From Saprospiraceae bacterium (lineage in GTDB: Bacteria; Bacteroidota; Bacteroidia; Chitinophagales; Saprospiraceae), in NCBI GenBank assembly GCA_016708265.1, contig JADJGA010000012.1, positions 1,221,982 through 1,285,981 on the forward strand: 64,000 nt of DNA. Direction: 5' to 3'. A program made the translations under genes and the position numbers. The notes beneath the pieces are model-generated. The model searched no databases. It was not told the origin of the DNA and saw only the letters and a list, made by a program, of their open reading frames with translations. Shown here one piece after another: positions 18,304 to 26,777 of this stretch (positions are counted from its first letter, which is position 1; every line of letters begins with the position of its first letter).

Positions 18304-18807
18304 TTACTTGGGTTGCTGGACACTGATCATACATGTTTCATCTCCGTAAATGCAAAAGATCACCAGTTCTCCTTTCTGTCCTGTTACCTGGCCACCTTTA
18401 GGCATTTGCATTTTCATTATTTCAAATCCATTTGCTTTCATTTCGTCTGCATAGGTATTGATAGTCTCTATCGGAACCGGCTTGTAATATACATTCCATG
18501 TGAAATTTTCATTAGTTTCACTTTTGACCACACGTATTACTTCTCCATCAGCTATCTGAGGAACTTCAGGTAAGATTTCAGAAGGCCATTCCCTTGCTTG
18601 CTGATTTATCTGTACTTTTTCCCCATTTCCCTCGATAGTAACATTAGCCCCTCCGTTTTCAAGTTCAATATCTGAGCCGGTGGCTTGTTCCATCATTTTT
18701 TCAGCCAGCTCTGTGCCGGCTTTGTCCTGAGTATTTGATTTGCAGGAATATATTGCCATACTTATCGGCAATAACACTGAAATGATTATTAAGACAGTTC
18801 TTTTCAT
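18304..18807 (-). CDS. Lipoprotein of unknown function
   Basis: About 167 residues with a lipoprotein signal (MKRTVLIIISVLLPISMAIYSC; lipobox cysteine at about residue 22). A low-complexity acidic/Gly stretch follows, then a compact domain containing GEVIRVVKSETNENFTWNVYYK and ADEMKANGFEIMKMQMPKGG. The latter pattern recalls small domains that compare two measured states, but I do not recognise a family. The ATG at 18805-18807 fits the signal peptide. It is a single-gene unit, with about 300 bases to the next gene downstream. Confidence 0.6.
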   Translation of the reverse strand: MKRTVLIIISVLLPISMAIYSCKSNTQDKAGTELAEKMMEQATGSDIELENGGANVTIEGNGEKVQINQQAREWPSEILPEVPQIADGEVIRVVKSETNENFTWNVYYKPVPIETINTYADEMKANGFEIMKMQMPKGGQVTGQKGELVIFCIYGDETCMISVQQPK

Positions 18808-19110
18808 AATTATAGTTTTTTGATCTGAATAAAAATTAAATGAATACATATAAATAGAATCCGGAATTCAAGAAGGTAATTCTATTAATCATTGCAATTT
18901 ACAGCTTTTTCGAATAAAAAGAACCAGATTTGGAGTATTTGAAACTAATCCAAATAATGGGGTGGCTGAAATTAGAATTTAATTTGGATAACAAAAATAA
19001 TTTTACTGATTTATGGTATTTCTTGCTACAACAGGATAGAAGTAATAAAAGAAAATACCAATTGTTTTGCTAAAATTTGAATTATTTACTTTGTAGCATT
19101 AAAAGTAAAA
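18808..19110. other. AT-rich intergenic region
   Basis: About 300 bases between two minus-strand genes. Nothing is recognisable beyond AT-rich sequence. Confidence 0.4.
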
Positions 19111-20496
19111 TTAAAAACTGAGTTTGTTCTTCTGCCATCTTCCTGTTTTGAAATAAATCATTGCCAGAACTGCAAGAATCGATTCACTTATCACTATGGA
19201 CCAGAAAACACCCTTTTCTTCCATGCCAAGATATTTTGCAAGATAATATGCAAGTGGAATTTCTATGAGCCAAAAGCAGATAACATTCAGTACTGAAGGT
19301 GTATATGTGTCACCGGAACCATTAATAGCCTGAGACATAACCATTCCAAATCCAAAAAAGATATATCCCGCACAAAGTATTTGAAGGCACAACACTGCTG
19401 TTTCAACGGCTTTTGGATTATCATTGAAAATTCTGACAAGAGGCTCTGCATAAATGAAAAAGAAAATAGCTACTATGCCTAGAAATATCATATTGAAATA
19501 TCCGGCTCTCCAGGCTGAAGAAGAAGCTCTGTCTGGTTTTCCTGCCCCCAGATTTTGTCCTACAAGTGTGGATGCAGCATTTGCAAGGCCCCAGGAAGGC
19601 AGAATGGTGAAAACAATGATCCTGATTGCAATCGTATATCCTGCCACCACTTCGGATCCAAAATCTGAAAGTATCCTTATCAGGAATACCCAGCTGGCAG
19701 ACTGAATTATGAATTGTCCTGCTCCTCCTGCAGCGATTTTCACTATCTCCCATGAGTGATGCAGATCGATATGCCATGATTTTAGATTAATATTGAGCTT
19801 ATGTCTATGCGATAGAATATAGACTAACTGCAATACCACTCCAATCCCGCGTCCTATCATTGTAGCAATCGCTGCTCCCTCCACTCCCATTTTTAAGACC
19901 GGAACAAAAAGAAAATCAAGGACAATATTGATAATATTGGCTATTATCATGATATTCATGGCTTTTGAAGCGTTCCCGGCACCTCTTAATGCTCCCCCAA
20001 GCGAAAAGAGCAGAATGATTATCGGACTGCTAAGAAACTGGATTTTTGTATATCCTATGCCTTGTGAAATAACATCTTCACTGGCACCCATCAGCCTGAG
20101 TATGTCCTCAGAATAAATATATCCGAAAAAGGCAAGTAAAAGACCAAGAAATAATGAAATATTTATTATCTGCATCAATGATTTAGAGGCTTCTTCAGGC
20201 TTTTTTTCACCTATTTTTCTCGATACAATAGCTGTTGCTGCTATACTGATACCCCAGGCAAGTGAATAAATGATTGTTAGTACAGATTCAGTAAGGCCTA
20301 CAGTTGCCATTCCATTAATACCTACGTATTTTGCAACGAAGAAAGCATCGGCTAATGCAAATAATGATTCGAATATCATTTCAATTACCATTGGTACCGA
20401 TAACAATACCAATGCTTTGTTAATTGAAATGCCTGTATAATCAAGGGATTCATCACCTTTAAGAGCTTGCCTGATAAGCCTTAATATATTTTTCAT
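19111..20496 (-). CDS. MATE family efflux transporter
   Basis: This is a 461-residue inner-membrane protein with about 12 transmembrane helices in two homologous halves. It has the family patterns ALADAFFVAKYVGINGMATVG and VGQNLGAGKPDRAS, plus SQAINGSGDTYTPSVLNVIC in the second half. It would export cationic compounds or drugs in exchange for Na+ or H+. The gene is intact. It follows the riboswitch-controlled TonB receptor on the same strand after 154 bases; co-transcription is possible but no thiamine role for MATE proteins is established. Confidence 0.92.
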   Translation of the reverse strand: MKNILRLIRQALKGDESLDYTGISINKALVLLSVPMVIEMIFESLFALADAFFVAKYVGINGMATVGLTESVLTIIYSLAWGISIAATAIVSRKIGEKKPEEASKSLMQIINISLFLGLLLAFFGYIYSEDILRLMGASEDVISQGIGYTKIQFLSSPIIILLFSLGGALRGAGNASKAMNIMIIANIINIVLDFLFVPVLKMGVEGAAIATMIGRGIGVVLQLVYILSHRHKLNINLKSWHIDLHHSWEIVKIAAGGAGQFIIQSASWVFLIRILSDFGSEVVAGYTIAIRIIVFTILPSWGLANAASTLVGQNLGAGKPDRASSSAWRAGYFNMIFLGIVAIFFFIYAEPLVRIFNDNPKAVETAVLCLQILCAGYIFFGFGMVMSQAINGSGDTYTPSVLNVICFWLIEIPLAYYLAKYLGMEEKGVFWSIVISESILAVLAMIYFKTGRWQKNKLSF

Positions 20497-20650
20497 TCTA
20501 ATATTCCCTTTTTTGAGTGTTCATGCTGACCGGATACTTTTCTTTTTAAAATCCCTTATTGTTTAAAATCAGCCCTAAATAAATCTGGATTAAAAATAAT
20601 TCATAAAGGTATATGTTTATTTGCAAATGCTTAACAATACACAATTAAAA

Positions 20651-23107
20651 TCACTGCAGGTCAATCTTAACCCTGATCATATAATTTCGAAGTGCCTGCG
20701 GAAAAAGGCCTATATAGTAATAGTAATCATTCCTGTTTTTTATAGTAAACGGATCATCTGGCCGGGGATCGTAGCCTGCGGATCGAAATTGCGATGCATA
20801 TCCGTTGCTCTCATATTGGTGGCTGAATAAATTTCCTATCTTGAATGATATTTCGAGATTTTCAATAAAGCTTGTACTCATTTTATATGATAAGGACAGG
20901 TCAGTGAAGTAATATGGATCCAATGCTGCTATATCATTTCCGGTATTGTCCAGGTACTGTTTGGCTACGTATTTTTGAGCTATATTCAGCATAAGGCTGT
21001 TTTTTGAACCTGCTTCTTTCAATCTGAGAAAATCAAGTGAGATTCCGGCTCCTGCCGTAACACCCGGAGAATAGCTTATATCTTTATTCAAATGAATATA
21101 TTGTTCGGGTATATATGGTTCATCCCAAACAGATATCAGCTCTTTGAATTCCCGGATTTTATTTTTACTCAATGTCAGATTAGCATCTGCACTGAGAAAT
21201 TCCCTTATTCTGAATTCTATTTCATTTTCAATTCCAAGCCTGTAACTCTTCTCAACATTTTCCCTTATTGGATTTCCGACATTGTCTAATTTTCCTGTCA
21301 GAACAAGCTGGTTTTTGTAATTCATATAATACAGATTGCTCTGCAAGCTCATATTTTTTGAATTATACCTGAAGCCTGTTTCAAGGTCGTAAAGCTTTTC
21401 AGGTTTTGGCACTGTATTTTCAGACACATTGATATAATCGACCCTGTTAGGTTCTTTGTTTGAAACTGCATAAGAAGTATAAAAATTAAAATTCTTTGAG
21501 AAGTTAAAACTAATACCGACCTTTGGATTGAAAAAATGCAGTTTGTCGCTTATATTGTGTTCTCTCCCGTCATCGTCATCTCCCTTGATAGTATATCGTA
21601 TATACCGGTACTGAAGATCAATGAAAGCATTCAGCTTTTCTGACGGAGAAATAAGATACTTTAAGTAAGTATTGAAATCAGTTTTCTTGCCAGTGTTAAG
21701 GTAATAAACTTCATTTTCTTCATAGGCCGGCAATTTCAATATCGTTCTTACTACTCCGAAATGATCACCATCATAATTGTTCAAGGCTCCGCCGAAAACT
21801 ATATTTTGATAGTCTGAACTGTATTTAAGGTTATAAACAAATCCATAGAAATAGTTGCTTAGCCATTTTTGTCTGACCAAATCTGAATATCTGACTTTGC
21901 TTGTGTCGAGTTTATATTCCGAAAGGTCTTCATCAGCCTTATACTGCTCATAAAATCCATAACCTCGTGTTAAATGACCGGCAAGGTTCAATACCAGTAC
22001 ATCTGAATATTTTTTGTTGTAAAACAGTTGAAAATGATTCTGGGTGTAATCATCGATCTGATTATCGTAAGGTGGATTCAGGCGGAAGTAATCCGTTCCC
22101 TGTACATTGAATTTTCGCAGTGAATCGATATCCTTATATTGCACAGGCACACCATCCCATGCCTGATAAGTTTTTTCCTTGCCAAACAAGGCATTGAATC
22201 TTAAAGAGCTGGTCCTTCCAACAGAAGCTGCTGAAACAAAAAATGAATTCAAAGCAGCCTCAGCCCTGTCAATATATCCATCTGAACCGAGAAGAGAATA
22301 CCGGAGATCGATTGAGTACTTTTCATTCATCAGGCCTGTGCCCGCTTTTGCTGTGATTTTCTTTGAATTGAAACTTCCGTAGCTCGCGTCAACTGACACA
22401 TGGGGATCATATCTGATCTGATTGGTGAGGATATTTATACTTGCTCCAAATGCTCCCGCACCATTGGTTGATGTGCCTACACCTCTTTGTATCTGGATGC
22501 TCTCAGCTGAACCGGCCAGATCCGGAAGATCAACCCAGTAAACCTGCTGCGATTCTGAATCATTTATCGGAATATTGTTGACAGTTACATTTATTCGGGT
22601 CGCATCGCTTCCACGTATCCTGATACCTGTGTATCCAATACCAGAACCACCATCAGAAGTAGAAACAACAGAAGGAGTGTGGCCAAGCAAATATGGAATA
22701 TCTTCTCCGAAATTCTTTTTTTCAATTATTTCTTTGCCAATATTCTTGTATGTGAAAGGCATTTTATCATCTGTTCTTGTGCCATTGATATAAATATCCT
22801 GTAGCTGGATGGATTTCTTTTTTAAGACGACATCAAGTTTTTGATCAGACAAAAGCAGAACCTCAAACTCGTAATCATAAAAACCCAAATAGCTAATCTG
22901 AAGGACGTACCTTCCGGCAGGAATTTCTGAAAAAGCAAAATTGCCATTTTCATCGGTTTCTCCTGAATAGTTTGTGTTGGCAAGATTTACCGGAACGAAC
23001 GACAGGACAGAAGCGCTTTCATCAGTAACATTCACAGTTATGCTGAATTGTGCACTTATTGATAAGCTTATAGCAACAAATAATAATATCGAAATGATTT
23101 TTTTCAT
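20651..23107 (-). CDS. TonB-dependent outer-membrane receptor, TPP-riboswitch controlled
   Basis: This is an 818-residue outer-membrane active transporter. It has a signal peptide (MKKIISILLFVAISLSISAQ) and an N-terminal carboxypeptidase-regulatory-like domain (about residues 22-105). The plug contains GIGYTGIRIRGSDATRINVT and VYWVDLPDLAGSAESIQIQR with GVGTSTNGAGAFGASINI. A ~600-residue beta-barrel ends in MIRVKIDLQ. The start was set at 23107; an open frame continues upstream to 23206 but that stretch is the riboswitch itself. The riboswitch points to thiamine or a precursor as substrate, matching known thiamine-regulated receptors of Bacteroidota. Without the riboswitch it would look like a generic siderophore/cobalamin receptor. 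Confidence 0.88.
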   Translation of the reverse strand: MKKIISILLFVAISLSISAQFSITVNVTDESASVLSFVPVNLANTNYSGETDENGNFAFSEIPAGRYVLQISYLGFYDYEFEVLLLSDQKLDVVLKKKSIQLQDIYINGTRTDDKMPFTYKNIGKEIIEKKNFGEDIPYLLGHTPSVVSTSDGGSGIGYTGIRIRGSDATRINVTVNNIPINDSESQQVYWVDLPDLAGSAESIQIQRGVGTSTNGAGAFGASINILTNQIRYDPHVSVDASYGSFNSKKITAKAGTGLMNEKYSIDLRYSLLGSDGYIDRAEAALNSFFVSAASVGRTSSLRFNALFGKEKTYQAWDGVPVQYKDIDSLRKFNVQGTDYFRLNPPYDNQIDDYTQNHFQLFYNKKYSDVLVLNLAGHLTRGYGFYEQYKADEDLSEYKLDTSKVRYSDLVRQKWLSNYFYGFVYNLKYSSDYQNIVFGGALNNYDGDHFGVVRTILKLPAYEENEVYYLNTGKKTDFNTYLKYLISPSEKLNAFIDLQYRYIRYTIKGDDDDGREHNISDKLHFFNPKVGISFNFSKNFNFYTSYAVSNKEPNRVDYINVSENTVPKPEKLYDLETGFRYNSKNMSLQSNLYYMNYKNQLVLTGKLDNVGNPIRENVEKSYRLGIENEIEFRIREFLSADANLTLSKNKIREFKELISVWDEPYIPEQYIHLNKDISYSPGVTAGAGISLDFLRLKEAGSKNSLMLNIAQKYVAKQYLDNTGNDIAALDPYYFTDLSLSYKMSTSFIENLEISFKIGNLFSHQYESNGYASQFRSAGYDPRPDDPFTIKNRNDYYYYIGLFPQALRNYMIRVKIDLQ

Positions 23108-23150
23108 TTTATAATAAAGATTAACTGGGAAAACCAAAACAGAAGGATCA

Positions 23151-23223
23151 TTTATTTCCCTGTTCGGAATTACCCGTTCAGGTTCAATGGGTTTGATCTC
23201 AGCCATGTTTTAACAGCACCCCA
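23151..23223 (-). promoter_or_regulatory. TPP (thiamine pyrophosphate) riboswitch
   Basis: Read on the minus strand, the leader of the TonB receptor contains the THI-box landmarks in order. GGGGTGC is at 23222-23216, followed by GGCTGAGATCAAACCC, then GAACCTGAACGGGTAATTCC and CAGGGAA. GCTGAGA is the pyrimidine-sensing helix motif, and CCTGA...GGGTAAT.CC.. CAGGGA is the pyrophosphate-sensing arm. It lies about 45 bases before the receptor start, so control of translation initiation or early termination is expected, with repression when TPP is abundant. Confidence 0.88.
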
Positions 23224-23280
23224 AATAAATTAATAATAATAAACTCACTATGTACTTACCAAAGAGTTAAAGTCTGCAGA

Positions 23281-23360
23281 GAATTATCAATTACGAATTA
23301 TGAATTACGATCCCGATCGCTCGGGACAATTACGAATTTTCAATTTTCAATTCTCAATTG
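23281..23360. repeat. AATTACGAATT-type intergenic repeat with TCCCGA hairpin
   Basis: Short units of the kind ATTACGAATT and TTCAATTTTCAATT flank a perfect hairpin TCCCGA-TCGC-TCGGGA. The same combination recurs near 33.7 kb and 43.2 kb. No gene is present; this is a dispersed intergenic repeat. Confidence 0.7.
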
Positions 23361-23462
23361 AATTTGTTCGTGATTATTTCAACAGCTTTCACCTTTATTG
23401 GTAGTTACCAAAAGATACCATAATATCTCTTTTGTTTAATAACGCAATTTTGAAAATAAAGT

Positions 23463-24112
23463 TCAATTCTCTGTATAAAAATGAGCATGTTTGTTAAGAT
23501 ACTGAACTATGAAACCTTTCAGCACTTCAAGGGCAGAGTCAAAATCCTGATTGTTGTTGATCACCAGATCAGCTCTTCTCACATAGGGTTCAATAAATTT
23601 TTCATAAGCAGGCATAACGTGTTGTTCATATCTGTACAGAACGTCTTCCAGAGGATAGTTCCGTTCAATCCTGTCTCTCTTTATACGTCTGATAACCCTG
23701 ATATTGTCTTTAGCATTAATAAAAATTCTCAGATCATAAGGTTTGTCCAGCATTTTTTCAAAATAAAAAACAAAAGACCTTCGATAATAATTAGCGGAGC
23801 AGGCTTAAATATCAGTGTCTTAGGTTTTTTAGTCTCGTTATTAAAAACGTATTCAGTTCTTTTTACAGTCTGATAATGAATGAGTTTTTTTATATCGATT
23901 GCCAATTGTTCGTGTTCAATTGACTCAGGGAGATCAAAGTTTTTAACCCCGTTTTCATCGACATGTTGGAGGTGTCGTGGTTTATAATAGTCATCCTGCG
24001 AAATAATGCACAATTCATCAGCAGAAAAATGTTCCCTCAGTTTCTTTATTAAAGAAGTCTTTCCACTTCCGCTCCCACCTGTAATTCCGATAAGATAAGG
24101 CTTGATTAACAT
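23463..24112 (-). CDS. udk: Uridine kinase, frameshifted
   Basis: It phosphorylates uridine/cytidine in pyrimidine salvage. The Walker A motif GITGGSGSGKTSLIKKL is at residues 8-24. ISQDDYYKPRHLQ and the NFDLPESIEH segment are typical of Udk, as is IIEGLLFF. A frame change near 23760, in an A/T run, separates this from the C-terminal part beginning DKPYDLRIFINAKDNIRVIRR (lid region RIKRDRIERNY). The corrected length is about 216 residues. It is divergent from a nucleoside transporter with a 137-base shared upstream region; the pair forms a nucleoside uptake and salvage module. Confidence 0.9.
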
Positions 24113-24249
24113 GCTGATTCAATTGTCAGCACAAAAATAAACATATTAAACAAAATACAAATAAAAAATAAAAATATATTAATAAATATTATATTATTAG
24201 TAATTTCACACCCTGAATTATTTTTGAATTATAAAATAAAAGGCAAGTT

Positions 24250-25677
24250 ATGAGATTTTTATTTGTATTTTCATTTTTATTAAGCTCAGTCCTGTCATTT
24301 GCACAGGACACGATCAAGCCCATCGCTCAACCGGCATTCGAAGCTGGTAAGAATGTAGTTGACATAATAGCGAGCAAAGGATTTGGAATAGAATCGTTGT
24401 GGAAGGGAATCCTGGGCATGATAGTTGTGCTTTTTATTGCCTTTATATTCAGTTCCAACAGGAAAGCTATCCGATGGAAGACCGTTGGTGCAGGATTGAC
24501 AGGGCAGTTGCTACTGGCAATAGGAGTGATGAAAGTACCGGCAGTAAGAATTATTTTTGAGTATGTCGGCCAGATGTTCATAAGTATCCTGGATTTTACC
24601 CGCGCAGGGAGCGAGTTTTTATTTGGTGGCCTGATGAATGTAGAAACCACAGGATTTGTATTTGTATTTCAGATCCTGCCAACGATAATATTTTTTTCCG
24701 CTCTTACCTCTTTATTGTTCTATCTGGGAGTAATACAGATTGTAGTCAGGGGAATGGCATGGATACTGACAAAAATGCTGAAGGTTTCGGGTCCTGAGAG
24801 TCTTTCTGTTGCAGGTAATATTTTTCTCGGTCAAACTGAAGCTCCTCTTATGATCAAGGCATATCTTGAAAAGATGACAAAATCGGAAATATTACTTGTA
24901 ATGATCGGAGGTATGGCAACTCTTGCCGGTGGTGTATTGGCTGCATATATCGGATTTCTGGGGGGAGAAGACCCTGCGCTCAGATTGGTATATGCAAAGC
25001 ATTTACTTGCAGCTTCCGTAATGGCTGCACCGGGAGCAATAGTGGTTTCTAAAATGTTATTTCCTCAGACTGAGAAGATTGATACGGAAATAAGAGTGAG
25101 CCTTGATAAAATTGGTTCCAATGTTCTTGATGCAATTGCGAATGGTACCACAGAAGGGCTTAAACTTGCTGCCAATGTAGCAGCAATGCTTCTTGTTTTT
25201 CTTGCATTTATTGCGATGCTAAACGGAATTCTGGGTTGGGTAGGGGATATCACCAATTTCAACGACTGGCTGGCAGCAAACACCATTTATGATAAGTTTT
25301 CTCTTGAAGCAATTCTGGGAACTATCTTTGCTCCACTGATGTGGTTGATGGGCATTGCAACAAAAGATATCACGCTTATGGGTCAGTTGCTGGGAATTAA
25401 GCTTGCAGCAAGTGAATTTGTGGGTTACATTCAGCTTACGGAATTGAAAAATGCCGCAAATGCAGTTCACCTGAATTACGAAAAATCTATTATAATGGCT
25501 ACGTACATGCTGTGCGGATTTGCCAACTTTGCATCTATAGGTATACAGATTGGCGGAATTGGTTCACTGGCACCGGGCCAAAGAAAAACACTGTCGGAAT
25601 TTGGTTTGAAAGCTCTGTTAGGTGGTACACTTGCTTCACTTTTGTCAGCTACTATTGCCGGAATGCTTATAGGGTAG
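24250..25677 (+). CDS. Concentrative nucleoside transporter (CNT/NupC family)
   Basis: This is a 475-residue inner-membrane symporter for nucleosides. It has an N-terminal cleavable-looking signal (MRFLFVFSFLLSSVLSFAQ), common in Bacteroidota members, followed by the CNT core. Core motifs are NIFLGQTEAPLMIKAYLEKM (the conserved GQTEAP substrate motif), MIGGMATLAGGVLAAYIGFLG and MLCGFANFASIGIQIGGIGS. The gene is intact. It is divergent from uridine kinase, which supports pyrimidine nucleoside import followed by phosphorylation. The cation (Na+ or H+) cannot be told by eye. Confidence 0.93.
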   Translation: MRFLFVFSFLLSSVLSFAQDTIKPIAQPAFEAGKNVVDIIASKGFGIESLWKGILGMIVVLFIAFIFSSNRKAIRWKTVGAGLTGQLLLAIGVMKVPAVRIIFEYVGQMFISILDFTRAGSEFLFGGLMNVETTGFVFVFQILPTIIFFSALTSLLFYLGVIQIVVRGMAWILTKMLKVSGPESLSVAGNIFLGQTEAPLMIKAYLEKMTKSEILLVMIGGMATLAGGVLAAYIGFLGGEDPALRLVYAKHLLAASVMAAPGAIVVSKMLFPQTEKIDTEIRVSLDKIGSNVLDAIANGTTEGLKLAANVAAMLLVFLAFIAMLNGILGWVGDITNFNDWLAANTIYDKFSLEAILGTIFAPLMWLMGIATKDITLMGQLLGIKLAASEFVGYIQLTELKNAANAVHLNYEKSIIMATYMLCGFANFASIGIQIGGIGSLAPGQRKTLSEFGLKALLGGTLASLLSATIAGMLIG

Positions 25678-26165
25678 GAAAAGCAGGTTTACTTTGTGTG
25701 AATCTTCGAGAGCCTAAGTGGTAAAATTGAAATATATAGCAGTAGTTTAAAATATGTGTTTTAAAACAGTAATGTCTTGTTGTTGTTTAAACAAATTCAT
25801 TATTGACTAATTGGTTTATTTAAGACCATATTTTGTAATCAGTAAACCATATTTTGTAATTAATTTTTTCTTCTTTTTGATCCGTCAAAAAGAAGCAATC
25901 CGCCAAGGCGGGACGTGCGAAATTAAACTCGCGAACCTTTATCTATTATAAAACAACAAGTTATCACATTTTCAATTACGTAAATTTTACCTCCAAGGCT
26001 TCGGTAAAATTTCCTGCTTTCTCCAGCTCAAACTCCCGCTTGCAATCGGGATCGCACAGTGTTTTCTTAAAATTTTTAAACCATAATATATAATCTTTGT
26101 AAAAACCTTAAAAAGAGAAGATTTTTTTATCTTTGCTAACACAAAGAACTTAAATTTTCAAACAA
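25678..26165. repeat. Intergenic region with two dispersed repeats
   Basis: Two repeat elements fill much of this 488-base gap. At about 25866-25945 lies a segment with the inverted repeat CTTCTTTTTGA-TCCG-TCAAAAAGAAG followed by a GC-rich tail (CCGCCAAGGCGGGA). At about 25985-26085 lies copy 1 of the family TTTACC..AAGG.TTCGGTAAA / CAGCTCAAACTCCCG ... CGGGATCGCACAGT. No gene is present. Confidence 0.7.
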
Positions 26166-26777
26166 ATGACTGTATTATCCAAAAAAGAATGTGATTCATA
26201 TCTGAAGTCATTGAATCAAATGGCTGAAACTACATTGGATGAAAAAGCCGGGTTTTTAGATTATCAATACGATATATTTTGTGGACTTATATCTAAACTT
26301 ACATCAGGCGAAGGACTTGTTTTTAACACAGTCTTTGCCAGAATTTCATATTTGGGTATTAAGTACAGATTGAAGAAAGACATTTTAAATGACCTGCATA
26401 TTTACAGGAAAGAATACGACAAAAAAAAGAATATTGCTGCAGATATCTTGTTTGATATCGGAAAACATAATTTAAAGGAACTGCTGAAGCTGGCTGGATT
26501 AAGGAATTTGGGGAATAATATCAGTTTAATAAAAAGACCTGATTATCAAATCAAAAGTAATGAAATTGTCAAAAAGAAACTGCATGGTCGCTATAATCTC
26601 ATATCGAAAAAGAACAGTGAAGAGTATATTGTGGTAGATGATGACGATCCTACTTTAGAACTTGTAATGAGGGTTGACAATCTTGAAACTTTTAAAAATG
26701 CAATTGATTATATAAATCACAAGATCGAAACCGGAGATGTTCTGGTAGTAATCTCACTGGTTTACATAGAATATTAA
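26166..26777 (+). CDS. Unknown protein, probable N-terminal part of the following helicase
   Basis: This 203-residue reading frame has no recognised catalytic motif. It is mostly helical at first (LKSLNQMAETTLDEKAGFLD), with a basic middle and an acidic turn VVDDDDPTLELVMRVD near residue 160. Its stop overlaps the next ATG by one base (TAATG). Two readings are possible. It may be a small partner translationally coupled to the helicase, or it and the helicase may be one ~1100-residue protein split by a single missing base near 26773. Given the many frame breaks elsewhere, I lean to the second. Confidence 0.55.
   Translation: MTVLSKKECDSYLKSLNQMAETTLDEKAGFLDYQYDIFCGLISKLTSGEGLVFNTVFARISYLGIKYRLKKDILNDLHIYRKEYDKKKNIAADILFDIGKHNLKELLKLAGLRNLGNNISLIKRPDYQIKSNEIVKKKLHGRYNLISKKNSEEYIVVDDDDPTLELVMRVDNLETFKNAIDYINHKIETGDVLVVISLVYIEY

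Noticed and set aside
23108..23206. N-terminal extension of the TonB receptor to an upstream ATG
   Set aside because: That stretch is the TPP riboswitch, and the true signal peptide starts at 23107.
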